Shown here: positions 30,542-40,832 of the stretch, one piece after another
Layout: each line of letters starts with the position of its first letter
Numbering within the stretch: the stretch's first letter is position 1
Assembly: GCA_963698495.1 (NCBI GenBank)
Contig: CAVORB010000013.1
Span: 62,001-126,000, forward strand
Source of the DNA: CAVORB01 sp963698495
Lineage (GTDB): Bacteria; Pseudomonadota; Gammaproteobacteria; Chromatiales; Chromatiaceae
Reading direction: 5' to 3'
Length of the DNA: 64,000 nucleotides
Notes under the pieces: generated by a model
Databases searched by the model: none
Seen by the model: the letters and a program-made list of their open reading frames with translations, nothing else
Told to the model about the DNA's origin: nothing
Translations under genes and position numbers: made by a program

Positions 30542-31372
30542 ATGCCCAAGCTCCATCCGCGGATCGCCGCCGTGCAAATGGCGACCGGACCCAACGTCAG
30601 CGCTAACCTGCTGGAAGCCGAGCGCCTCGTGAAGGAGGCAGCCGAGCATGGGGCGGGGCTGGTCGTGCTGCCGGAGAACTTCGCCTTCATGGGCAAGCGG
30701 GACCAGGACGTTCTCACCCTGCGCGAGTTCGACGGCGAGGGCCCGCTGCAGACCTACCTCGCGAAGCTAGCGACACGTTATCGGCTCTGGATCGTCGGCG
30801 GAACGATTCCGCTACACTCCCGCCAGCCGGGCCGCGTCCGCGCCGCGTGTCTGGTGTTCAACGAGAAGGGAGAACGGGTCGCCCGTTACGACAAGTTCCA
30901 CCTCTTCGACGTCAACATTCCGGGCGCCGACGAGCGCTACGAGGAGTCTTCCACCATCGAGCCCGGCAACGACATCATCGTGCTCGACAGCCCATTCGGC
31001 CGACTCGGGATCGCCGTCTGCTACGATCTGCGCTTCCCGGAGATGTTCCGCCAGATGCTCGACAGCGGCATGGAGGTGCTGGCGATTCCATCAGCCTTCA
31101 CCGCCTTCACCGGCAAGGCCCACTGGGAGACCCTGGTGCGGGCGCGGGCCATCGAGAATCTCGCCTACGTGGTCGCCGCGGCCCAGGGCGGCTATCACAT
31201 CAGCGGTCGCGAGACTCACGGCCACAGCATGATCGTCGACCCCTGGGGAACGGTGCTGGCCCAGGTACCTCGCGGCACCGGGTATGTCTGTTGCCCGCTG
31301 GATCAGGATTTCCAGAGCTCGGTGCGCCGCACTTTCCCGACGATCCAGCACCGGCGTTTGAAATGCCGCTGA
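30542..31372 (+). CDS. Carbon-nitrogen hydrolase, Nit1/YbeM type amidase
   Basis: A 276-residue nitrilase-superfamily amidase, probably a repair amidase for deaminated glutathione or an omega-amidase. The catalytic Glu-Lys-Cys triad is visible in LPENFAFMG, RYDKFHLFDVN and AVCYDLRFPEMF. ATG 30542 is the only start compatible with the family N-terminus (PRIAAVQMATG). It is inserted between yhdP and tldD, an arrangement common in gammaproteobacteria, and is probably part of the same transcript. Confidence 0.9.
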   Translation: MPKLHPRIAAVQMATGPNVSANLLEAERLVKEAAEHGAGLVVLPENFAFMGKRDQDVLTLREFDGEGPLQTYLAKLATRYRLWIVGGTIPLHSRQPGRVRAACLVFNEKGERVARYDKFHLFDVNIPGADERYEESSTIEPGNDIIVLDSPFGRLGIAVCYDLRFPEMFRQMLDSGMEVLAIPSAFTAFTGKAHWETLVRARAIENLAYVVAAAQGGYHISGRETHGHSMIVDPWGTVLAQVPRGTGYVCCPLDQDFQSSVRRTFPTIQHRRLKCR

Positions 31373-31467
31373 CGCGACCTCAGTCTTAAGCCACAGACAG
31401 ATCAGCCGCGGAGCCTTGTGCGCCGCGGCGCGCAGCTTCCGCCCATCTACCAATCTCCCGAATCACC

Positions 31468-32913
31468 ATGAGCGACCCCCTCGTCATCGCCCGCGACAGC
31501 ATCCTCGCCCCCGTCGGGCTCGACGACCGACAGATCGACCGACTGCTCGGACAGCTCGACGGCGGCGCGATCGACGCCGCCGACATCTACTTCCAGTCCA
31601 GCCGCCTGCAGTCCTGGGTGCTGGAGGACGGCATACTGAAGGAGGGCAACTTCAACATCGAGCAGGGCGCGGGCGTGCGCGCGGTGAGCGGCGAGAAGAC
31701 CGGGTTCGCCTACTCCGACGAGCTGCAGTTTCCCGCCCTGCTCGAGGCCGCCCAGGCCGCCCGCGCCATCGCCCGCAGCGGCGGCGAGGGTCGGGTCCGG
31801 GTGGCGGGCAGCTCCCCGTCATCGCGTCAGCTCTACCAGCCGATCAACCCGCTCGAGAGCCTGCCCGACCCCGAGAAGGTCGCCCTGCTTCACCGCGTCG
31901 ACCAGGAGGCCCGCAGCCAAGACCCGCGGGTGAAGCAGGTCGTCACCAGTCTGGTGGCCGCCCACGACGTGGTGCTGGTCGCGGCCGCGGACGGCACCTT
32001 CAGCGCCGACGTGCGGCCGCTGGTGCGACTCAACGTCAGCGTCATCGCAGAGGACGGAGACCGCCGCGAGCAGGGCTCGAGCGGCGGCGGCGCCCGCCGG
32101 GGCCTCGACTACTTTCTCGAGCACGACCGGGCGCTCGGCTTCGCCCGCGAGGCGGTACGCCTTGCGCTAATGAATCTGGAGGCAACCGACGCCCCCGCCG
32201 GGACCATGACGGTGGTGCTCGGACCCGGCTGGCCGGGCGTACTGCTCCACGAGGCGGTGGGCCACGGACTGGAGGGCGACTTCAACCGAAAGGGCACCTC
32301 CGCCTTCGCCGGACGCATGGGCGAACGGGTCGCTGCCCCCGGCGTCACCGTCGTCGACGACGGCACCCTGCCCGACCGTCGCGGCTCGCTGAACGTGGAC
32401 GACGAGGGGACCCCGACCCAGAACACGGTGCTGATCGAGAACGGCATCCTGCGCGGATTCATGCAGGACAAGCTCAACGCCCGCCTGATGGGAGTCGCCC
32501 CGACCGGCAACGGCCGGCGCGAGTCCTACGCCCACCTGCCCATGCCGCGCATGACCAACACCTACATGCTCGCCGGCGACAGGGATCCGCGCGAGATCAT
32601 CGCCTCAGTGGACAAGGGCCTGTACGCCGTCAACTTCGGCGGCGGGCAGGTGGACATCACCTCCGGCAAGTTCGTCTTCTCCGCCAGCGAGGCCTACCTG
32701 ATCGAGAAGGGCAAGCTCGGCCGCCCGGTGAAGGGGGCCACCCTCATCGGCAACGGGCCGGACGTGCTCACCCGGGTCAGCATGATCGGCAACGACCTGG
32801 AGCTGGACCAAGGCGTCGGCACCTGCGGCAAGGAGGGCCAGAGCGTACCGGTCGGCGTCGGCCAACCGACGCTGCGTGTGGACGGGCTCACCGTGGGCGG
32901 CACCAGCGCCTGA
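31468..32913 (+). CDS. tldD: Metalloprotease subunit TldD
   Basis: A 481-residue cytoplasmic zinc protease that works as a heterodimer with TldE/PmbA, degrading unfolded peptides and processing peptide antibiotics such as microcin B17 where those exist. The zinc-binding HExxxH is in LLHEAVGHGLEGD (about residue 260), and the family segments GTSAFAGRMGERVA and DDEGTPTQNTVLIENG follow it. No microcin-type precursor gene is seen nearby. It is followed after 51 bp by its partner pmbA. Confidence 0.95.
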   Translation: MSDPLVIARDSILAPVGLDDRQIDRLLGQLDGGAIDAADIYFQSSRLQSWVLEDGILKEGNFNIEQGAGVRAVSGEKTGFAYSDELQFPALLEAAQAARAIARSGGEGRVRVAGSSPSSRQLYQPINPLESLPDPEKVALLHRVDQEARSQDPRVKQVVTSLVAAHDVVLVAAADGTFSADVRPLVRLNVSVIAEDGDRREQGSSGGGARRGLDYFLEHDRALGFAREAVRLALMNLEATDAPAGTMTVVLGPGWPGVLLHEAVGHGLEGDFNRKGTSAFAGRMGERVAAPGVTVVDDGTLPDRRGSLNVDDEGTPTQNTVLIENGILRGFMQDKLNARLMGVAPTGNGRRESYAHLPMPRMTNTYMLAGDRDPREIIASVDKGLYAVNFGGGQVDITSGKFVFSASEAYLIEKGKLGRPVKGATLIGNGPDVLTRVSMIGNDLELDQGVGTCGKEGQSVPVGVGQPTLRVDGLTVGGTSA

Positions 32914-32964
32914 TCGATCCAGGACGCGGAAAAGATCCATCAACAGGGGAGCCGGCAGGCCAGC

Positions 32965-34314
32965 ATGACCGAGATTGCAACCGACGACCTCCACGCGCGC
33001 CAGTCGCGGCTGGAGCATATCGTGGCCGACCTGCTCGCGGAGGCCAAACGACAAGGCGCCAGCGCCGCGGAGGCCGCCGCCAGCAGCGACGCGGGGCTGG
33101 AGACCACGGTACGCCTCGGCGAGGTGGAAACGGTGGAGCACACCCGCGACAACGGGCTTGGGATCACCGTCTACTTCGGCCATCGCAAGGGTTCGGCCAG
33201 CACCTCCGACCTCAGCCCCGGGGCCATCCGGGACACGGTAGCGGCCGCCTGCACCATCGCCTCCCACACCCAGGACGACCCTTGCGCCGGGCTGGCAGAC
33301 GCCGCGCTGATGGCGACCGAGATCCCGGATCTCGACCTCTACCATCCCTGGCAGGTCACGGTCGAGGACGCCATCGCCCTCGCCACCGAGTGCGAAACCG
33401 CGGCACGCGACACGGACCCCCGCATCGTGAACTCCGAGGGCGCGACCGTCTCGACCCACGCCGGGCTGCACGTCTATGGCAACAGCCACGGCTTCGTCGG
33501 CGGCTATCCCAGCTCCCGCCACGGGCTGTCCTGCGCCGTCGTGGGCCAGGAGGGCGAGAGCATGCAGCGGGATTACTGGTACAGCTCCGCAAGGGCCGCC
33601 GAGGAGCTGGAGCCCGCCGCGGCGATCGGGCGGCGCGCCAGCGAGCGCACGCTGGCCAGGCTCGGCGGACGTCGGCTCACCACCCGCGAGGCCCCCGTGC
33701 TGTTCACGGCGCAGATGGCCGCCGGGCTGATGCGCAGCCTGATCAGCGCCATCAGCGGGTCCAGCCTCTACCGCCGCTCCAGCTTCCTGCTGGATCACCT
33801 GGACAGAAAGATCTTCCCCGAGTTCGTGCGCATTCACGAGGCACCGCGCCTGCCACGCGGTCTCGGCAGCGCCCCCTTCGACGGCGACGGCGTGGCCACC
33901 CGCGCGAAGGATCTGGTCTCCGGGGGCGTGCTGCGCTCCTACGTGCTCGACGCCTACTCCGGCTGTCGGCTCGGCATGGCAACGACGGGCAACGCGGGCG
34001 GCGTGCGCAACCTGCACATCGACATGGGCCCCCTCGACCGCGCCGGCCTGCTCCAGGAGATGGGCACCGGCCTTTTCGTCACCGAGCTCATGGGCCACGG
34101 CACCAACCCCGTGACGGGGGACTACTCCCGCGGCGCCGCTGGCTTCTGGGTGGAGAACGGGGAGATCCAGTTCCCGGTCGAGGAGATCACCATCGCCGGC
34201 AACCTCAAGCGCATGTTCGCGGGCCTGCTGGCCGTGGGCAACGACTGCGACTTCCCCGGCAGCACCCGCACCGGCTCCTGGCTCATCGAGCGGATGACGA
34301 TCGCCGGAGAGTAG
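32965..34314 (+). CDS. pmbA: Metalloprotease subunit PmbA/TldE
   Basis: A 449-residue partner of TldD with the same fold but no HExxxH motif, as expected for the non-catalytic chain. Recognisable segments are TRDNGLGITVYFGHRKGSA, FDGDGVATR near 305, and the C-terminal TELMGHGTNPVTGDYSRGAAGFWVENGEI. A GC-rich hairpin, CGCCGC-ACCG-GCGGCG, lies just after the stop (about 34316–34331) and may mark the end of the operon. Confidence 0.95.
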   Translation: MTEIATDDLHARQSRLEHIVADLLAEAKRQGASAAEAAASSDAGLETTVRLGEVETVEHTRDNGLGITVYFGHRKGSASTSDLSPGAIRDTVAAACTIASHTQDDPCAGLADAALMATEIPDLDLYHPWQVTVEDAIALATECETAARDTDPRIVNSEGATVSTHAGLHVYGNSHGFVGGYPSSRHGLSCAVVGQEGESMQRDYWYSSARAAEELEPAAAIGRRASERTLARLGGRRLTTREAPVLFTAQMAAGLMRSLISAISGSSLYRRSSFLLDHLDRKIFPEFVRIHEAPRLPRGLGSAPFDGDGVATRAKDLVSGGVLRSYVLDAYSGCRLGMATTGNAGGVRNLHIDMGPLDRAGLLQEMGTGLFVTELMGHGTNPVTGDYSRGAAGFWVENGEIQFPVEEITIAGNLKRMFAGLLAVGNDCDFPGSTRTGSWLIERMTIAGE

Positions 34315-34632
34315 GCGCCGCACCGGCGGCGAGCTTCACGGAATTTTCCGCACGATTGCGCTGGGGTTCGTTCCAGATCCCAACCTAGCCTCCCCCTTTC
34401 CCAGGTTCGCCCATGATCGCGGGATGTGAGTCCCACAGCCGATCTGAGGTCCATGTGGTCGTCAGCGACCTTGGGCTGCCGGGACAACCGGCCTCGCGGT
34501 AGTGAGAACGGTTCTCTTTCTCGTCCGCTCTACTATAGTCTCCAGAACGTGCTCGCCCGCGAGGGACCCGCACGCGAAATACCCTGCTCCACCATGAGCA
34601 AACCCGAGACCGTCGATTCTGGAGAATCAAGA
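34315..34632. other. Intergenic region with a possible receiver-domain fragment
   Basis: 318 bases before the ParB-like gene. Apart from the hairpin after pmbA, one frame (34455–34502, plus strand) reads VVVSDLGLPGQP before a stop, resembling the phospho-acceptor strand of response regulators. It is only about twelve residues and could be chance or the relic of a lost gene. No other structure was seen. Confidence 0.25.
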
Positions 34633-35875
34633 ATGAAAACGTGGGCACCACCAACAGGTCTGCTGGCAATCAGCATGGCGTTTACGGCCATCCCGGCACA
34701 GGCCGGAACCTTCGACGCCGCGCTGGCCTCCTGCGCCAAGGCGGCCGAGTTCTGCAACGAGTTGAGCTACGACAAGGACCTGTGCGCAAAGACCCAGGAC
34801 GGCATCCAGGATTGTGACGAGGACACCGGAACCGGGGTCTTGTGCCGGCTGAAGCTCAAGGACATCGCGCCGACGCAGGTTTCCGTGGGCGCCCATGCCA
34901 CCCGCTGCAAGGCGAAGGCGAAGTTCGACCGGGATGAGAAAAAGATCCGAAAAGTATCTGTTGAAGTCCACCCACCATGTGCCAACGGTCATCGGACCCG
35001 CCAACGGCGCCGGCAAGCGTTTCTACATCACCGACCACCATCACCTGAGCCATGCGCTGATGGTGGCCAACGAGGAAAAGTACACGGACGTGGACGCGCT
35101 GTACGCCTGCATTCTGACCAACCGGAAGCAGGACGAGACCGACAGCTTCTGGTCATTCATGGTGCACAATCACCTGACCTGGCTGGATGACGAGAACGGC
35201 AAGGCGATCACCCCGGGCGATCTCGAGAAACGCGCGCCCGACCTCAAGGACCTCCAGAACGACGCCTACCGCACCTGGTCGCGCTGGGTGCGTGACAGCT
35301 GCGGATACGTCAAGGCCGGCAACGATTGCGTACCCCCCAGCTACCCGGCGGACGCGGCCTATTTCATGGAGTTCCTGTGGGCCGACTATCTGGAACAGAA
35401 CATGCCGGGTAACGAAAAGATCGACAAGCTTTCGGACCAAGAGATCACCAAGCTACTCGAACAGGCCATCGCCCTCGCTCAGCAACCCCAGGCCTACCTG
35501 GAGAATTTGCCGGGCTATAGCGACGGCACGGTGATTCCGGCGGCGCGCGGAAGGGGGATCTACAGGAATCGGGCGCGGGAGTCGCGGCGACCTCGGCTGG
35601 GACAGACCGGTAAGGTCACGACGAACTCGCTGCCTTGGCCAAGGCCCGCGCTGTGCCCCTCCAGTACCCCGCCGTGCTGCGCCACCAGCTGTCGGGCGAG
35701 AGCGAGTCCAACGCCGAGTCCGTCTGCACTCGCTTGGATCGGAGCTCGCTCCCCCGCTCCGCGCGCGAAGAGACCGTACAGGCCGTCCAGGTCCTCGGCC
35801 CTGATGCCTATGCCGTCGTCCTGCACCCGGACCACCGCATTTCGGCCGTCCTGGGCCAAGGCGACCAGGATGTGA
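34633..35875 (+). CDS. Secreted ParB-like (ParBc_2) protein, frameshift at ~34952
   Basis: A periplasmic or secreted protein with a ParB/sulfiredoxin-like domain (ParBc_2). ATG 34633 follows GGAGA and opens a clear signal peptide ending PAQA/GTF. Then come a Cys-rich stretch (five Cys within about forty residues) and the domain itself: QVSVGAHATRCKAK, VPTVIGPANGAGKRFYITDHHHLSHAL and a C-terminal PGYSDG. The frame breaks in an AAAA run at 34950–34953; removing one A joins EKKIRK to YLLKSTHHVP. The domain is complete by about 35530. The open frame continues to 35875, but this would run antisense through the end of the kinase gene, so the real stop is probably near 35560–35612 after another lesion. 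Function of secreted members is not established. Confidence 0.65.
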
Positions 35876-38800
35876 CCGCCATCCGGCGTGTACTTGGCGG
35901 CATTCGCCAGCAGGTTGGTGAACACCTGGGCCAGCCGGAATAGGTCCCCGAAGACGACGACGGGCTGGTCGACGACCCTTTTCTCCAGCTTGTGTCCCCG
36001 CTTCTCAATCAGCGGGGCGGTGCTTTCCAGCGCGTGCTCGATCGCATCCTGCACGGCAACCGGGGCCATCCTGAGCGGGACGCGGCCGCTGGAGATGCGC
36101 GCGATGTCCATCAGATCGTTCACCAGGCGCTCGAGCTGGTCGGATTGACTTGCGATCACGTCCGCGGCACCGCGGGTCTGTTCCTCCAAGCCGCCCTGGC
36201 GGGAGAGCAGATCAACTGCGCTGCGGATTGCCGCGAGGGGATTGCGGAGCTCGTGAGCCAATGTCGCCAGAAATTCGTTCTTGCGCCTATCGGCATCGAT
36301 CAGGGCCCGCTGCGCCCTCTTGTGCTCGGTGATGTCGCGGGCGATCGTAGAGGCGGCAATCACCCTGCCTCGCGGAGTCGCGAATGGGCGAGACACTGAC
36401 GGAGAGCTGGACCCCGGTGCCGTTCTTGCGTGATCCCTCGGTCTCGAAGGGCCCCACGCGGCGCCCGGCACCGACCTCGCGCAGGATGCGCATCGCTTCG
36501 GCCCGATCGCGATCCGGGAAAAGCGGATCCAGCGACTGCCCCAACACCTCTTCGGCCCGATAGCCGTAGATTTCCTCCGCCCCAGGGTTCCAGCTGGTGA
36601 TGACGCCCTCCGGCGTCATGCCGATGATGGCGTTCTCGGACGACTGCACGATGCTCGCCAACTCCGCGTGCTCTTTCTCGCGCCGCTTCATGATCGGTCA
36701 CGTCGGTGAAGGTGACCACGGTCCCCTCGATGCGGTTGTCCTGGGTGCGATAGGGCTGCACCCGGCGGATGTACCACTGTTCGCCTTCGCCGAGAAGCTC
36801 GCGCTCCACGGGCCGCAGGTGCGCCAGAACCTCGCGGCAGTCCTCCGGCAGATGATCGTTGGCGTACTTGTGCGCGATGTCCGCCACCGGCCGTCCGACG
36901 TCCGCCGGGATCAGGTTCATGAGCCGGGTGGTCGCGGGGGTGAAGCGCCGGATGCGGAGCTCGCGGTCCAGGAACAGAGTGGCGATATCGGTACTGGAGA
37001 GCAGGTTGCTCAGGTCGTTGTTGGTGCTCTCCACCTCCATCACCTTGTTCTGGAGCTGGTTGTTGACGGTGGTGAGCTCCTCGTTGAGGGACTGCAGCTC
37101 CTCCTTGGAGGTCTCCAGCTCCTCGTTGCTGGACTGCAGCTCCTCGTTCATGGACATGACCTCTTCGTTCGAGGCCTTGAGCTCTTCGTTGGAGGTTTCC
37201 AGCTCTTCGATCGTGCTCTGCAGCTCGTCCCGGGTCGTCCTGAGCTCGACCTCCATCTGGCGCACGATCTCGGCCTCCGGCCCCTGACCCAGGGCGGGCA
37301 CCGGCGCCGGCTGTCCCTCCGGTTGCTCCTGGTGGAACGAGACCAGAAGCAGACCGGCCACCAGGGGGGCTGCTGCAAGGGCGTGACGGTGATCGCCACC
37401 CGCATGGAGGCCTCGCCGCGCTTGACCTGCACACCGCGCAGAATCACCTGCCGGTTCTCGCCAAGGGCCTGGTGCAGGGCCGCTCGTGCCTTCAGGCGCA
37501 GCTCGCTGCGCGTCATGGCCAGGAGATCGTCGGTGAGCTCCCCCGGCGGGTGGGTCAGGTAGTCCGACGTATCTCCGTACACGTACAGGACCTGGTGGCG
37601 GCGGGTCACCAGCACCGAGGCGGGAGCGAAGGTCTCCACCAACGCCTGCTGCGCCATCTCGGCGAGACTCGGCTCGCGCCGGCCCAAGCCGCGAGCCAGG
37701 AAACGCGGGACGCTGCGTTCGGCGTCCCGACTCACGGGCATCTCCATCAGTCCGAGCTGGGACGGCCCGTCGGGCCTGAACAATCGCCATTTCTTCGACA
37801 GGACGCGGAACTCCCGCTGCTGGGAGCCCAGGCTCTCGGAGCTGCCCAGGATCAGGAAACCATCCGGCTTGAGGGCGAAATGAAACAGCCGCAGGATCTT
37901 CTCCTGCAAACGAGATTCAAGATAAATCAGCAGATTGCGGCAGCTGACAAGGTCCAGCTTGGAGAAGGGTGGATCGGCAATGAGGTTCTGGGGCGTGAAT
38001 ACGACCAGATCACGAATCGACTTCTTGACCCGATAACCATCGCCTTCCTTGACGAAGAACTGCTTCAAACGCTCGGGGCTGAGACTCTCGGCGATATTCT
38101 CCTGGTAGAGCCCCGCACGCGCCGCTTGGAGGGCCTCCGTATCCACGTCGGTGGCGAATATCAGCAGGTTGATGTTCTTCTTCGCCCGCTCGAAGGCTTC
38201 GACGAAAAGAATGGCCAGGGTATAGGCCTCTTCGCCGGTGGCGCAGCCGGGCACCCATACCCGCACGGGGCCGTCGCCCGCATGGCCCGCCACGATGGGG
38301 GCGACGATCTGCTCGGCGATCACCGTCCAGGCCTCGGTCTCCCGGAAAAAGCTGGTGACGCCGATGAACAGGTCTTTGGACAGGGCGCGCACCTCCTCGT
38401 CGCGCTCCCGCAACAGATCGAGATAGCTCTCGACGCGCTCCGCTCCGGTGATCCCCATGCGGCGTTGGATGCGGCGTACCAAGGTGCCCTTCTTGTAACA
38501 GCGGAAGTCATGTCCGGTCTTTGCGAGCAGCAGGGAGAGGATGGCGGTCAGCGGATCGTATCCCTCCTCACATCCCGGCAGAACCGGAGGCTCATGAGCC
38601 ATGTAAGCGTGGCGCACGTAGCTGAGCAGCACCTCGGGCATGCGCTCCAGCGACAGCACCGCATCCGTCTGACCGGTGGCGATCGCGCTGCGCGGCATGC
38701 CATCGTACTGGGCCGTTTCCGGGTCTTGCACCAGCACCATGCCGCCGTTGGCCTTGATCTCCCGAACGCCCAGGGCGCCGTCGCTGCCGGTACCGCTCAA

Positions 38801-39253
38801 GATGATGCCGATCGCATGGTCATGTTGGTCCGCGGCCAGGGAATTCAGGAAACGGTCGATCGGCATACGCATGCCGCGCGGGTCCGACGGCGGCTTCAGC
38901 AGCAGCACGCCGTCGCTGACGGTCATGTAGCGGTTCGGGGGAATGACGTAGACGCGGTTGGGCTCAACGCCCATGCCGTTTTCCACCTGCACGACCTGCA
39001 TGGCCGTGAACTTGGAGAGCAGATCCGCGAGCAGGCTATGGTGCCCGGCGTCCAGGTGCTGCGTGACAACGAAACCCATTCCCGTGTCCGCGGGCATGGC
39101 GGTGAAAAGCGTGCGCAGGGCATCTAGCCCGCCAGCGGAGGCGCCGATTCCGACTATCGGGAAACGTTTGGGCTCGGAGCCGCCTTGCGGCCGTTCCGAA
39201 GATTCGCCCGGAGGCGAGCCGCGATCGCGATCCGGATCATTTTGGTCTGCCAT
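35560..39253 (-). CDS. CheB–CheR–PAS–histidine kinase fusion (three frameshifts)
   Basis: A cytoplasmic signalling fusion of about 1230 residues. The CheB methylesterase part has GASAGG (Ser), TQHLDAGH (His) and SGTGSDGA (Asp). The CheR methyltransferase part has VWVPGCATGEEAYTLA and RNLLIYLE. Then follow a short linker, a long Glu/Leu-rich coiled coil with repeated NEEL units, two PAS domains, a HisKA dimerisation helix (LAHELRNPLAAI, with the phosphorylated His) and a HATPase domain (NLLANAAKYTPDGG, DDGIGI). The frame breaks near 37366, 36692 and 36371, each repairable by one base. It has no receiver domain or membrane segment. It probably links receptor methylation chemistry to a phosphorelay; inputs are unknown. 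Confidence 0.85.
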
Positions 39254-39301
39254 CGGCCAGCGTCTGATGACGCCGCTCGGAGCTGGACACCCGATCCTAG
39301 C

Positions 39302-39327
39302 ATTTGAGAGAAATGGCGGGTTGTCAA
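39302..39327 (-). promoter_or_regulatory. Possible promoter of the CheB–CheR fusion gene
   Basis: On the minus strand a perfect -35, TTGACA (39327–39322), is followed after 17 bases by a weak -10-like AATGCT, about 50 bases before the ATG at 39253. The -10 is poor, so the call is tentative. Confidence 0.35.
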
Positions 39328-39410
39328 AGGGTCGCGAGATCTTCGGTCAGGGCGTCAGACAGCTTATCGCTGTACGTTGGCGCGACGAATCCGCGCCTAC
39401 CGGCGAGATC

Positions 39411-40046
39411 TCAATAGTCGTCGGCGGAGACTTCGGTCAGCGGAATGAACTTGGGGGAAATCTTGGTCACGACCCCATCGGCCGCCCGTGTTCCGGCAAC
39501 GTAGTCCCGGGACAGACGCGAGCTGGCGCCGGAGAGCCGGTCGCTGGTGACCATGTCGTCCCCGGCCAGCCGCAAGGCGCCGCGATCGGCGTCGTAGGCG
39601 ACGGTCAGCGTCACCTCCACCATCTCGCGAGAGCCACGCAGCCAGCCCACGGAGAGCTTTCCGTCCTCGATTGCGAGCGCGAACGCCGGGGCGTCGGGCG
39701 CGCCGCCCAAGGCACCGAGGCAGTAAGCGCAGGGCAGCGCGGCGGGCGCGAATTCCTGGATGCGGTAGCCCCCCTCCGGATCGGCGAACAGCACCAGAAG
39801 ACCGCGGGCGCCTTCCTCCTCCGCCGGATTGCCGTCCGCCGACTCACCGCGCAGCACCACTGCGGCGAGATCCTCGGCCCCGTCGTCGTTCAGGTCGCCC
39901 AGCACCGACTGTGTCATCGACCAGCCCACGGGCACGAGACGATTGACCTCCGGATCGGTGGAGGGATCTTCCGGGCGCGTCTCAGAGGTACAGGCGGACG
40001 ATGCGAATAACGCAATCGTCAGGCCCAGCAGGGCAGGAGCTCTCAT
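39411..40046 (-). CDS. Hypothetical lipoprotein
   Basis: A 211-residue protein with a lipoprotein signal: hydrophobic MRAPALLGLTIALF followed by the lipobox SSAC, so the mature chain should be lipid-anchored at Cys-19. The mature part has LGDLNDDGAEDLAAVV, which resembles the FG-GAP/VCBS calcium-binding turn, and a CAYC pair. No specific family is recognised. Its start overlaps the end of the upstream gene by 65 bases. Confidence 0.7.
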   Translation of the reverse strand: MRAPALLGLTIALFASSACTSETRPEDPSTDPEVNRLVPVGWSMTQSVLGDLNDDGAEDLAAVVLRGESADGNPAEEEGARGLLVLFADPEGGYRIQEFAPAALPCAYCLGALGGAPDAPAFALAIEDGKLSVGWLRGSREMVEVTLTVAYDADRGALRLAGDDMVTSDRLSGASSRLSRDYVAGTRAADGVVTKISPKFIPLTEVSADDY

Positions 40047-40773
40047 GGCGGTCAGCCTCTTGCGGGATCAGTTGATGGGGACGCCCGCTCGGCTGCGCAG
40101 CGAGATGGGCCTCGAGCTGGGCCAGCCGCTCCCTGGCCGCGGGCGCCTCCATCCCATCGGCGCGAAGCCGGTCGAGCAGGTCTCGGCCCTCGGCGACCAG
40201 CATGGCGACCTGGTCGGGATCGAAGACCTCGAGCGCGGCCTCCACCTCGGCCGGGGCGGCACTGAGCAAGGCAGGCGTGAGCTCGTCTCGCCCGATCGGC
40301 GTCTCCGGGTGGAGAAGGTCCGCCACCAGAGGCTGCTCCAGCAAACGGAAATGAATGGCGCGGGCCTCCGCCTCGTCCCCCAGCTCGCTGCGGGCGAGAG
40401 AATCGGGCCCGGCAGAACGCCGCACCGCCTGCATGATGAGCGCGATCAGCTTGGCGATCGCCTCCCGCTCCCGGGAATGGTCCTCGGGCAGGCTGTAGCT
40501 TTGCTCGTAGAGGCGTTCGAGCTGCTCCTTGAGCCCGAGAACCACCTCGCTGCCGGCGTTGGGGGGCAGATCCACCGCCTGTTGAACCAGCGCGCGGAAA
40601 GCCACTTGGAAGGCCTCCATGTCCTCGTGGTCCTCGCGCTGGGCGGCAAGCAGCTCCTCGGCCGTTACCTCCGGGGGCGGCCAGCCGAACAGGGGATTCC
40701 CGTGCCGGCGCCGGAGATGACGCTCCCGACGCCCCGGCTTGTGCGTGAAGGGCAGATCCAAAGGTCGATACAT
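39982..40773 (-). CDS. Hypothetical cytoplasmic protein
   Basis: A 263-residue, strongly charged, mostly helical protein (many Glu, Arg, Leu) with no signal peptide or membrane segment. ATG 40773 has a good Shine-Dalgarno CAGGAG four bases upstream; the longer open frame runs through the hairpin repeat and into the next gene and is not credible. I do not recognise a family. It reads MYRPLDLPFTHKPGRRERHLRRRHGN, a basic N-terminus, then EVTAEELLAAQREDHEDME and several helices. The 65-base overlap with the lipoprotein suggests they form one transcript. Confidence 0.65.
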   Translation of the reverse strand: MYRPLDLPFTHKPGRRERHLRRRHGNPLFGWPPPEVTAEELLAAQREDHEDMEAFQVAFRALVQQAVDLPPNAGSEVVLGLKEQLERLYEQSYSLPEDHSREREAIAKLIALIMQAVRRSAGPDSLARSELGDEAEARAIHFRLLEQPLVADLLHPETPIGRDELTPALLSAAPAEVEAALEVFDPDQVAMLVAEGRDLLDRLRADGMEAPAARERLAQLEAHLAAQPSGRPHQLIPQEADRHESSCPAGPDDCVIRIVRLYL

Positions 40774-40832
40774 CGGGCTCCTGCTCTGGTCTGACGTGCG
40801 GTCCGGGTGGCCGGGGCGCGTCCTAAGGAAAT

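Noticed and set aside
31468..34314. A microcin or other peptide-antibiotic locus around tldD/pmbA.
   Set aside because: No precursor peptide, cyclase or exporter nearby; the pair sits in the usual housekeeping order.
31416..34388. A 990-codon plus-strand frame over tldD and pmbA.
   Set aside because: Out-of-frame shadow; its composition is Arg/Pro/Gly-rich and both real genes are clear.
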